Positions 1 to 6,107 of a stretch of 6,435 bases of DNA are shown in pieces. Positions within the stretch are counted from its first letter, which is position 1. Each line of letters opens with the position of its first letter. The DNA comes from an uncultured Alphaproteobacteria bacterium (GTDB lineage Bacteria; Pseudomonadota; Alphaproteobacteria; Reyranellales; Reyranellaceae). Made by a program: the position numbers and the translations under genes. The stretch is from contig CAIYWM010000212.1 of the NCBI GenBank assembly GCA_903929895.1, positions 1 through 6,435 on the forward strand, read 5' to 3'. The notes under the pieces were generated by a model. That model was given only the letters and a program-made list of their open reading frames with translations, had not been told where the DNA came from and searched no databases.

Positions 1-164
1 CAGCCAAGACAGACTTGATCCAAACCCGAATTTTCATCGTCGATGCTGATCGCCCGAACCGGTGTATGATGAGGGTTAACGAACGACTGAGTACATTTGG
101 TGGCAAAGATTACAACAGACCGGCCGGTTCGACGCGCCGTCCCCTGCCCGACCGGCGGGACCCG

Positions 165-2450
165 ATGAACGCGCCCCTCAAGCTCGGTCATTCGATCACG
201 CGGCGTGAAGACCAGCGATTCCTGACCGGTCGCGGGCGCTATGCCGACAATACGGCGCCGGCCGACGCGCTGGCCGTGCTGTTCGTGCGCTCGCCGCATG
301 CGCATGCCCGGATCCTGGGCATCGATAGGGCGGCCGCCCTCGCCTCGCCCGGTGTCCAGGCGATCTACACCGCACAGGATATTTTGGCCGACAAGCTCGG
401 CCACATGCCGGCCATCAGCGAGATCAAGGATGCGGCCGGAAATCGCCACCGCGAGCCGGATCATCTGCCCATGCCGGTCGGCAAGGTGCGCCATGTCGGC
501 GACATCGTGGCGATGATCGTGGCCGGCACGATCGACGAGGCGCGCGATGCCGCCGAGCTGCTCGAGGTCGACTACGAGGAACTGCCCGCCGTCGTGACCG
601 CGGCGCAGGCGCTCGCCCCGGACGCGCCGCTGGTGCATGACGACGTTCCCGGCAACCTGATGTGCCGCTGGGGCAAGGGCGACGGCGCCGCGACCGAGGC
701 CGCGTTTGCGCGAGCGGCGCACGTCACGACGCTGTCGATCCGCTCGCCGCGCCAGATCGTGCACTACATGGAGACGCGGGCCGCCTGGTCGACCTACGAC
801 GCCGGCGACGATCTCGTCACCGTCACCTTCTCATCTCAGGGCGTACAGGTCCCGCACCGGCTGATGTGCGAGCGGGTGCTCCACGTCTCGAAGGAAAAGC
901 TGCGCCTGATCACCGAGGATGTCGGCGGCGGCTTTGGGCCGAAGTACCCGATCTACGCCGAATCGACCTTGATCGCCTGGGCGACCCGCAAGCTCGGCCG
1001 TGGCCTGCGCTGGACCTGCGAGCGCGCGGAACTGGCACAGGCCGACGCCCATGCCCGCGACCTCGTCGCGACGGCGGATCTCGCGCTCGACGCCGAGGGC
1101 CGATTCATCGGCCTGCGCGTGAACGCCCAGGCCAACTATGGCGCCTATGTCTCGATGTTCGCCCCGACCATCCCAACGACGGGCCTCGCCAAGGTCATCT
1201 CCGGCCTCTACCGCATTCCCGCGATCCGGGTCGACTTCGACTGCGTCTTCAGCAACACCGTGCCGGTCGACGCGATTCGCGGCGCGGGCAAGCCCGAAGC
1301 GTTGTTCCTGCTGGAGCGTCTGGTCGACCTCGCCGCCCACGAGACCGGCCGCACGCCGGTCGAGCTGCGCCGCCTCAATTTGCTGCGCCCCGACGAGATG
1401 CCGTATGCCACGGCGACCGGCTACACCTACGATGCCGCCGATTGCACGAGGCTGTTCGAGACGGCGCTCTCGGCCGCCGACGAGGCGGGCTTCGCGGCCC
1501 GGCGCGTCGCGAGCGAGGCCTCGGGCAAACGGCGTGGCCTCGGCCTTTCCTGCCATCTCCATGGCACCGGCGGCATCGCCGACGAGCATGTCGTGGTGAA
1601 TGCCGAGGCCGGCCGTCTCGTCGCGCGGGTCGGCACGCAGAGCCAGGGTCAGGGCCACGAGACCGTGTTCGCTCAGATCCTGGCCGCCGCGCTCGACATC
1701 CCGGTCGAGCGCATCGAGATCAAGCAGGGCGATACCCGCAGCATCCCGCACGGCGGCGGCACGGGCGGCTCCTCCTCGACCATCATCAGCGGCACGACGC
1801 TCAAGCGTGCCGCCGACGTGTTGATCGAGCGCGGCCGCGATCTTGCTGCCGAGCGGCTCGAGACTTCGCCGGCGGACATCGCCTATCGCGACGGCGCCTT
1901 CGAGGTCGTGGGCACCGACCGGCGGGTCGGCCTGTTCGAGCTGGCGGCCTGGAAGCCGTTCGACGGCGACGCGGTGTTCGCCGACAGGATGGAAGCCTTC
2001 CCGACCGGGGTCATGGTCTGCGAAGTCGAGGTCGACCCCGAGACCGGCGCCACGCAAATCGACCGGTTCCTGGCCGTCGCCGACTGCGGCCCGATCGTGA
2101 ATCCGCGCCTGCTCGCGGGCCAGATGCATGGCGGCATCGTGCACGGCCTCGGCAATGCGCTGATGGAAGAGGCTCTCTACGACGAGGCGAGCGGCCAGCT
2201 GCTGACCGGCACCCTGATGGATTATGCCCTGCCGCGGGCCGACGATGTGCCCTCGTTCGGGATCGAGACGATCGTGACTCTCTCGCCCAACAACATGCTG
2301 GGCTTCAAGGGCGTCGGTGAGCTTCCGACCAACGGCGCGCCAGTGGCGCTGGCCAACGCGGTGCTCGACGCGCTGCGGCCGCTGGGCGTCCGCCACATCG
2401 ACATGCCGCTGACCGCCGCCAAGGTCTGGGCGGCCTTGCAGAAGGGCTGA
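165..2450 (+). CDS. Xanthine dehydrogenase/CoxL-family molybdopterin-binding large subunit
   Basis: This encodes a 761-residue large subunit of a molybdenum hydroxylase (CO dehydrogenase form II/aldehyde oxidase/xanthine dehydrogenase family). Such subunits hold the Mo-molybdopterin cytosine dinucleotide cofactor and hydroxylate an aldehyde, heterocycle or similar carbon centre with water. Visible: the N-terminal family opening LGHSITRREDQRFLTGRGRY; an a/b hammerhead region at about residues 15-140; the cofactor motif GGGFGPK at 254-260; AIRGAGKPEA at 370-379, the position of the form II AYRGAGR loop; QGQGHE at 494-499; and GVGE with the presumed catalytic Glu719 near the C-terminus. Length is normal for the family. 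I chose ATG 165 because homology begins immediately after it and GGCGGGA lies 4 bases upstream; the frame stays open back to the window edge, but that extension looks unlike the family. No medium (FAD) or small (2Fe-2S) subunit gene is seen nearby. Family assignment is firm; the substrate cannot be told. Confidence 0.93.
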   Translation: MNAPLKLGHSITRREDQRFLTGRGRYADNTAPADALAVLFVRSPHAHARILGIDRAAALASPGVQAIYTAQDILADKLGHMPAISEIKDAAGNRHREPDHLPMPVGKVRHVGDIVAMIVAGTIDEARDAAELLEVDYEELPAVVTAAQALAPDAPLVHDDVPGNLMCRWGKGDGAATEAAFARAAHVTTLSIRSPRQIVHYMETRAAWSTYDAGDDLVTVTFSSQGVQVPHRLMCERVLHVSKEKLRLITEDVGGGFGPKYPIYAESTLIAWATRKLGRGLRWTCERAELAQADAHARDLVATADLALDAEGRFIGLRVNAQANYGAYVSMFAPTIPTTGLAKVISGLYRIPAIRVDFDCVFSNTVPVDAIRGAGKPEALFLLERLVDLAAHETGRTPVELRRLNLLRPDEMPYATATGYTYDAADCTRLFETALSAADEAGFAARRVASEASGKRRGLGLSCHLHGTGGIADEHVVVNAEAGRLVARVGTQSQGQGHETVFAQILAAALDIPVERIEIKQGDTRSIPHGGGTGGSSSTIISGTTLKRAADVLIERGRDLAAERLETSPADIAYRDGAFEVVGTDRRVGLFELAAWKPFDGDAVFADRMEAFPTGVMVCEVEVDPETGATQIDRFLAVADCGPIVNPRLLAGQMHGGIVHGLGNALMEEALYDEASGQLLTGTLMDYALPRADDVPSFGIETIVTLSPNNMLGFKGVGELPTNGAPVALANAVLDALRPLGVRHIDMPLTAAKVWAALQKG

Positions 2451-3242
2451 TCAGGCCTGCAGCAGGTCGAAGAGACCGCGGCCGCCGACATAGAGGCCGG
2501 CGAGGATCACGAAGACGGCAAACAGCATCGTAAGGGCGCCCTTGCGGCGGGCCAGGACGGCGTTGGCCTTCGTGCCGGCCAGCGCCCCGGCCACGCCGCC
2601 TGCGACAAGCAGCCCCGCGATCTGCCAGTCGACCAGTCCCGACCAGGCATAGCTCGCCGCCGCGGTCAGGCCGAAGGCGGTCACCGCAACCAGCGAGGCA
2701 CTGGTGGCGTCTTCCAGCTTCATGTCGGTCGCTAGAATGAGGCCCGGGACGATCAGAAATCCGCCGCCGATGCCGAAGAAGCCCGACAGTAGGCCGACGC
2801 CGGCACCCAGCACCACGAGTCGCGGCAGCATGTGCGCGGCGTTCTCGCGCGTCAGCCAAGCCGACTGGCTGCCGCCCTTGTCCTTGGGGCGCAACATCAT
2901 CAGGCCGACGACGATCATCAGGACACCGAACAGCGCGACGAGCTTCTGCCCGTCCACCGCCTTGCCGAAGGCGGCACCCGCGAACGCGCCGCCGACGCCC
3001 GCAAGGCTGAACACGATGGCGCAGGGCCAGCGGATCGGCGCCTTGCGCGCATGCATCGCCAGCCCCGCCGCGGCATTGACGGCCACCGCGAAGGCCGCGG
3101 TGCCGATCGCGACATGGGCCGACGGCATGCCGACGGCGTAGAGGAGCAGCGGCACGGCGAGGATCGAGCCGCCGCCCCCGATGAGTCCGAGGACGAGGCC
3201 GACCACACCGCCCGAGGCGAGCGCCGCGATCGGGGCGAACAT
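2451..3242 (-). CDS. TSUP-family (TauE/SafE) sulfite/anion permease
   Basis: This encodes a 263-residue inner-membrane protein of the TSUP (TauE/SafE, formerly DUF81) family, whose members move sulfite, thiosulfate or organosulfur anions. The protein is almost wholly hydrophobic, with about eight predicted membrane segments in two homologous halves. Each half carries the family glycine motif: GLIGGGGSILAVP at 19-31 and GFFGIGGGFLIVP at 154-166. A short charged loop at about 118-140 (RPKDKGG...TREN) separates the halves. The start ATG overlaps the rhodanese stop by one base (TGATG), with only a weak AAGG upstream, so translation is probably coupled to that gene. The stop codon directly abuts the stop of the converging molybdo-subunit gene. 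TSUP genes are recurrent members of BigR-regulated sulfide loci, where sulfite efflux after persulfide oxidation is the proposed role. Family is certain; sulfite as substrate is inferred from the neighbours. Confidence 0.92.
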   Translation of the reverse strand: MFAPIAALASGGVVGLVLGLIGGGGSILAVPLLLYAVGMPSAHVAIGTAAFAVAVNAAAGLAMHARKAPIRWPCAIVFSLAGVGGAFAGAAFGKAVDGQKLVALFGVLMIVVGLMMLRPKDKGGSQSAWLTRENAAHMLPRLVVLGAGVGLLSGFFGIGGGFLIVPGLILATDMKLEDATSASLVAVTAFGLTAAASYAWSGLVDWQIAGLLVAGGVAGALAGTKANAVLARRKGALTMLFAVFVILAGLYVGGRGLFDLLQA

Positions 3243-3769
3243 CAGGCCAGCGCCTTACGGGTCGCCCGGTTCCACGGCATCAGGGCCAGCAGCTTGGCCA
3301 TGCCGCACCAGCCCGTGCTGCCGGCGAACACAAGACCGGCGCCCACGAAGGCCGAGACGGCGAGGAATGGCGGTGAGATCCAAAGGCCGAGGACGATCCC
3401 CAGCACGACCAGGCTGCCGGCCACGATCTGGACCTGGCGCATGATCTCGATCGGCTGGCTCCTGTCGGCCGAGACCGGAAGCCCGGCGCGCTTCCACGCT
3501 TCGAGCCCGCCCTCGAGCAGATAGGCCTCGCATCCCGCCGCGTCGCCAAGGCGGGCGGCGTTGGCGCCGGTGCGGGCACCGGAACGGCAATGGAAGATGA
3601 CCGCCTTGGCGCCGGGCGCTTCGACGCTCCGCAGCGTGGAGAGCGGCGCATGCTGCGTGCCCGGGATGTGCTCGCGCGCCCTTTCGTCGGCCTCGCGCAC
3701 GTCGACCAGGACGGCGCCTTCGGCGATGAGTTGCCGCGCCTTGGCGGCATCGATGACTGGCAGGGACAT
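3242..3769 (-). CDS. ygaP: Membrane-anchored rhodanese, YgaP-like (rhodanese + DUF2892)
   Basis: This encodes a 175-residue sulfurtransferase with the domain order of E. coli YgaP, and of nearly the same length. The N-terminal single rhodanese domain (about 5-100) carries the active-site loop CRSGART at 61-67, with Cys61 the expected persulfide carrier. It also has the conserved VDVRE at 22-26 and HIPG at 34-37. The C-terminal DUF2892 region (about 108-168) has two hydrophobic helices (about 113-131 and 135-150) followed by the GWCGMAKLL segment with Cys155 and MPWN. The protein should sit in the inner membrane with the rhodanese domain in the cytoplasm, transferring sulfane sulfur to thiol acceptors or cyanide. 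A clear Shine-Dalgarno AAAGGA (minus strand, 3776-3781) lies 6 bases before the ATG. The gene is 24 bases after the ArsR gene and overlaps the permease start by one base, which makes an operon likely. The ArsR/YgaP pairing parallels E. coli ygaVP. The physiological acceptor is unknown. Confidence 0.92.
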   Translation of the reverse strand: MSLPVIDAAKARQLIAEGAVLVDVREADERAREHIPGTQHAPLSTLRSVEAPGAKAVIFHCRSGARTGANAARLGDAAGCEAYLLEGGLEAWKRAGLPVSADRSQPIEIMRQVQIVAGSLVVLGIVLGLWISPPFLAVSAFVGAGLVFAGSTGWCGMAKLLALMPWNRATRKALA

Positions 3770-3793
3770 GATGGATCCTTTCGGCGCGGCCGT

Positions 3794-4111
3794 TCAGTCC
3801 GCGCAATAGAGTCGATGAAGCGTCGACAGCAGCGTCTCGATCCGCGCATCGCCGATCCGGTACCAGACGGTCTGCGCCTCGCGCCGGAAGGCGACGATCC
3901 CCTCCTCCCGCATACGGGCGAGATGCTGGGACAGCGCCGACTGAGACAGGCCGACCTCGGCCGCGAGCGAGCCGACGGTCGCCTCCCCCACCTCCACGAG
4001 CTTGCAGAGGATGAGCAGGCGGCGGTCGTTGGCGAGCGCCGAGAGGATATCGGCCACTTCGCCGGCTTTCGCCTGAAGTGCCTTGGGATCGATTTTCTGT
4101 GTCGTATTCAT
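3794..4111 (-). CDS. ArsR/SmtB-family repressor of the BigR/SqrR/YgaV thiol-sensing type
   Basis: This encodes a 105-residue winged-helix regulator. The helix-turn-helix lies at about 46-70 (LAAEVGLSQSALSQHLARM) and is followed by a beta-wing with FRREAQTVWYRI at 75-86. It lacks the ELCVCDL-type metal-binding helix of ArsR/SmtB metal sensors. Instead it has just two cysteines, Cys36 in the helix motif LLILCKLVE and Cys103 in the C-terminal LYCAD. BigR and SqrR have a similarly spaced pair that forms a di- or polysulfide bond when sulfide or persulfide is present, releasing DNA. I therefore infer a reactive-sulfur sensor controlling both the gene's own operon and the divergent dioxygenase. Start: ATG 4111 begins a normal-length protein. 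The in-frame TTG at 4153 overlaps the predicted -35 box and is unlikely. No Shine-Dalgarno precedes the ATG, and the predicted transcription start is only about 7 bases away, so the mRNA may be near leaderless. Sensing chemistry is inferred from the cysteines and the neighbours. Confidence 0.9.
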   Translation of the reverse strand: MNTTQKIDPKALQAKAGEVADILSALANDRRLLILCKLVEVGEATVGSLAAEVGLSQSALSQHLARMREEGIVAFRREAQTVWYRIGDARIETLLSTLHRLYCAD

Positions 4112-4112
4112 T

Positions 4113-4142
4113 TTAGGTATTGCTAATTTAGTGATTGCTAAT
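4113..4142. promoter_or_regulatory. Tandem palindromic operator candidate in the divergent promoter
   Basis: Two 15-bp units, TTAGGTATTGCTAAT (4113-4127) and TTAGTGATTGCTAAT (4128-4142), lie head to tail and match at 13 of 15 positions. Each unit is itself an inverted repeat TTAG-N6-CTAA, and the junction forms the perfect palindrome CTAATTTAG (4123-4131). Read around position 4127 as a whole, 10 of 14 base pairs are symmetrical. This AT-rich block in a GC-rich window covers the predicted -10 of the repressor gene and the -35 of the dioxygenase gene. It is therefore well placed for the ArsR protein to repress both directions. The binding protein is inferred from adjacency. Confidence 0.7.
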
Positions 4143-4147
4143 ATATC
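4120..4147 (+). promoter_or_regulatory. Candidate promoter for the persulfide dioxygenase gene
   Basis: The candidate is a -35 TTGCTA (4120-4125) and a -10 TATATC (4142-4147) with a 16-bp spacer; each hexamer matches consensus at 4 of 6 positions. The start site would fall near 4154, just ahead of the ribosome binding site. The -35 box is inside the operator and overlaps the opposite promoter. The boxes are weak, so exact placement is uncertain, but a promoter in this 61-bp gap is required because the upstream gene diverges. Confidence 0.45.
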
Positions 4148-4153
4148 TGTCAA
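4125..4153 (-). promoter_or_regulatory. Sigma70-type promoter for the arsR-rhodanese-TSUP operon
   Basis: On the minus strand there is a perfect -35 TTGACA (4148-4153), a 17-bp spacer and a -10 TAAATT (4125-4130, 4 of 6 matches). The expected start site is near 4118, which leaves only about 7 untranslated bases before the ATG at 4111. The -10 box lies at the centre of the palindromic operator, consistent with autorepression. Confidence 0.6.
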
Positions 4154-4162
4154 TCAGGAACC

Positions 4163-4168
4163 GGAGGA
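4163..4168 (+). promoter_or_regulatory. Ribosome binding site of the persulfide dioxygenase gene
   Basis: GGAGGA lies 4 bases before ATG 4173 and is the strongest Shine-Dalgarno sequence in the window. It fixes the start at 4173 rather than at the upstream in-frame alternative at 4083, which would run through the operator and into the ArsR gene. Confidence 0.8.
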
Positions 4169-4172
4169 ATTC

Positions 4173-5042
4173 ATGACCCAGCCCATCATCGACGCCTTCT
4201 TCGACGAGGCGACCTTCACGGCGACCTATCTGGTGACCGACCCCGAGACGCGCCACGCTGCCATCGTCGACCCGGTGCTCGACTACGACCACAAGTCCGG
4301 AAAGGCGTCGATCCGGTCGGTTGAGCGCGTGCTCGCCAAGGCAAAGGAACGGACGGCCTCCGTCGACTGGATCCTGGAAACGCACGCCCATGCCGACCAC
4401 CTGACGGCGGCGCCGCTGTTGAAGGCACGGACAGGCGCCAAGGTCGTCATCGGCGAACATATCCGCGACGTGCAGAAGATCTTCAGGAAGGTGTTCAACG
4501 CCGCCGACGTGAGCGAGGACGGGCGCGAGTTCGACCGGCTGGTCAAGGACGGCGAAGTCCTGACGCTCGGCAACCTGCGCATCGAGGTGATGCACCTGCC
4601 CGGCCACACGCCGGCGGACGTCGCCTATCGGATCGGCGATGCCGTGTTCGTGGGCGACACGATCTTCATGCCCGACTACGGCACCGCCCGGACCGACTTC
4701 CCCGGCGGCGACGCGCCGACGCTCTACCGGTCGATCCGGCGCCTCCTGTCTCTGCCGCCGGAGACGCGCCTGTTCATGTGCCACGACTACAAGGCGCCCG
4801 GCCGCGACGAATATGCGTGGGAGACCACGGTCGCAGACGAGCGCGCCCGCAACGTCCATGTGCATGACGGCGTTACCGAGGCCGAGTTCGTCGCGATGCG
4901 CACCAAGCGCGACGCCTCGCTGGCCGCGCCCGTTCTGCTGCTGCCCTCGGTGCAGGTGAACATCCGGGCCGGTCGCCTGCCGCCGCCGGATGACAACGGT
5001 CAGAGCTACCTGAAAATCCCGGTGAAACTCGTCGAGGCGTGA
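4173..5042 (+). CDS. ETHE1-like persulfide dioxygenase (MBL-fold metallo-hydrolase superfamily)
   Basis: This encodes a 289-residue metallo-beta-lactamase-fold protein of the ETHE1/Blh persulfide dioxygenase group. These mononuclear iron enzymes oxidise glutathione persulfide to sulfite with O2 in the cytoplasm. The MBL signature HAHADH is at 71-76. By alignment with human ETHE1 (His79, His135, Asp154) the iron ligands should be His71, His145 (in LPGHT) and Asp162 (in VGDTIF); the 17-residue gap between the last two differs from 19 in ETHE1. The diagnostic ARTDFPGG follows at 172-179, and CHDY is at 203-206. The protein is longer than human ETHE1 (254 residues), with extra sequence around 100-125, and it has no fused rhodanese domain; the rhodanese is a separate gene on the other strand. 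It is transcribed divergently from the ArsR regulator across a shared operator, so induction by sulfide or persulfide is likely. A glyoxalase II-type hydrolase is the alternative reading, but the RTDF motif and the neighbourhood favour the dioxygenase. Confidence 0.92.
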   Translation: MTQPIIDAFFDEATFTATYLVTDPETRHAAIVDPVLDYDHKSGKASIRSVERVLAKAKERTASVDWILETHAHADHLTAAPLLKARTGAKVVIGEHIRDVQKIFRKVFNAADVSEDGREFDRLVKDGEVLTLGNLRIEVMHLPGHTPADVAYRIGDAVFVGDTIFMPDYGTARTDFPGGDAPTLYRSIRRLLSLPPETRLFMCHDYKAPGRDEYAWETTVADERARNVHVHDGVTEAEFVAMRTKRDASLAAPVLLLPSVQVNIRAGRLPPPDDNGQSYLKIPVKLVEA

Positions 5043-5045
5043 CGA

Positions 5046-5074
5046 TTGGCAGCGCGTTTGGCTCCCGCTAGGCT
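5046..5074 (+). promoter_or_regulatory. Weak promoter candidate for the Bug solute-binding protein gene
   Basis: TTGGCA (5046-5051, 5 of 6 matches to -35) is separated by 17 bases from TAGGCT (5069-5074, 3 of 6 matches to -10). The start site would be near 5081. Together with the 57-base gap this would let the binding-protein gene be expressed apart from the dioxygenase. The -10 is poor and read-through from upstream is equally possible. No terminator-like hairpin with a T-run follows the dioxygenase stop. Confidence 0.3.
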
Positions 5075-5099
5075 CCGCGCCCAAAGGGAGAAGAAACGT

Positions 5100-6068
5100 A
5101 TGTCCAAGAAATCCGTCGTCGCGCTCGCGGGCGCGCTGGTGCTGCTTGCCTCGTCGGCCTTCGCCCAGGCGGCCTGGCCCAACAAACCCATCAAGCTGGT
5201 CGCGCCCTATCCGCCGGGCGGCCAGACCGATGTCGTGTCCCGTTACTTCGCCGAGAAGCTGTCCGGCGTGCTGGGTCAGCAGGTCATCGTCGACAACAAG
5301 CCCGGCGCCAACGGCATGGTCGGCATGGAGATCGTCAAGAACCTGCCGGCCGACGGCTACACGTTCGTCTACGTGAACTCGTCGATGATGTGCATCAACC
5401 CCTACGTCTACAAGAAGATCCCCTACGACGGGTTCAAGGATTTCATGCCCGTGACCCAGCATGGGCTGGCGCCCCTCGCCATGGTCGTGCCGCCGTCGCT
5501 GGGCGTGAAATCGGTGAAGGAATTCGTCGCCTGGGCCAACGAGCGCAAGGGCAAGGTCAACTTCGCCTCGTTCGGCAACGGTTCCTCCTCGCACATCTGG
5601 GGCGAGATGCTGAACCAGGCCGAGAAGCTCGACATGACGCACGTCCCCTACAAGGGTGCCGGGCCGGCCGTGCAGGACGTCGTGGCCGGCCACATCCCGA
5701 TGACCATCCAGGACCTCGCCGCCACCGGCGGCGCGATCAACGGCGGCAAGCTGACGCCCCTGGCCGTCACGTCGGCCCAGCGCTGGCCGCGCCTGCCCAA
5801 CGTGCCGACCTTCGAGGAGGCCGGCTACAAGATCAACCTGACCGGCTGGAACGGCCTCATGGCGCCGGCCGGCACGCCCAAGGAGATCGTCGAACGGCTG
5901 AGCGCGGAGATCCGCAAGCTGGTGCAGACTCCCGAGGGCAAGGAGAAGCTCCTCGACATGGGCCTGATCGCCACCGGCACGACACCGGCGGAGATGGCAG
6001 AGATCCTGAAGACCGGGTGCGCCGCCTGGGGCGATGCCGTGAAGCGCGCCGGCGTCCAGCCGGAATGA
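5100..6068 (+). CDS. Bug/TctC-family tripartite tricarboxylate transporter substrate-binding protein
   Basis: This encodes a 322-residue periplasmic binding protein of the Bug/TctC family, which captures small carboxylates and related ligands for tripartite tricarboxylate transporters. A signal peptide is plain: MSKK, a hydrophobic core at about 6-17, and probable cleavage after SAFA at residue 22. The mature protein opens with the family hallmark WPNKPIKLVAPYPPGG (26-41), then Asp44. DNKPGANGMVG at 65-75, NFASFGNGSSSH at 154-165 and VPYKGAGPA at 182-190 are typical Bug ligand-cleft and fold motifs. Length is standard. ATG 5100 is preceded by AGGGAG (5085-5090) at 9 bases; an in-frame extension back to 5046 would bury the signal peptide and is rejected. 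No TctA or TctB membrane partner is visible, as is common for Bug genes, which often stand alone. The ligand cannot be read from the sequence. A sulfur-containing carboxylate would suit the neighbours but is speculation. Confidence 0.93.
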   Translation: MSKKSVVALAGALVLLASSAFAQAAWPNKPIKLVAPYPPGGQTDVVSRYFAEKLSGVLGQQVIVDNKPGANGMVGMEIVKNLPADGYTFVYVNSSMMCINPYVYKKIPYDGFKDFMPVTQHGLAPLAMVVPPSLGVKSVKEFVAWANERKGKVNFASFGNGSSSHIWGEMLNQAEKLDMTHVPYKGAGPAVQDVVAGHIPMTIQDLAATGGAINGGKLTPLAVTSAQRWPRLPNVPTFEEAGYKINLTGWNGLMAPAGTPKEIVERLSAEIRKLVQTPEGKEKLLDMGLIATGTTPAEMAEILKTGCAAWGDAVKRAGVQPE

Positions 6069-6107
6069 GCGATCGGGGCTGATCCACATCAAGGAAGGGA
6101 TCGCGTC

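Noticed and set aside
65..70. TATGAT as a -10 box upstream of the molybdo-subunit gene
   Set aside because: No -35-like hexamer lies 16-18 bases upstream and the extended -10 TG is one base out of place. The 164-base leader has no other convincing promoter.
15..164. N-terminal extension of the molybdo-subunit from TTG 15
   Set aside because: The 50 extra residues do not resemble the family, whose homology begins just after ATG 165, and no Shine-Dalgarno precedes position 15.
831..2396. Minus-strand open frame of 521 codons opposite the molybdo-subunit gene
   Set aside because: Low-complexity composition, no recognisable domain and no ribosome binding site; mirror image of a well-supported gene.
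4112..4153. TTG start at 4153 adding 14 residues to the ArsR protein
   Set aside because: The added codons are the -35 box, spacer and operator; the transcript should start inside them.
4083..4172. Upstream in-frame start at 4083 for the dioxygenase
   Set aside because: It would run through the operator and overlap the ArsR gene; the strong GGAGGA at 4163 points to ATG 4173.
5057..5090. Pairings TTTGG/CCAAA and CTCCC/GGGAG before the Bug gene as a riboswitch or terminator
   Set aside because: Only 5-bp arms, mutually incompatible, with no T-run; expected by chance in a GC-rich gap.
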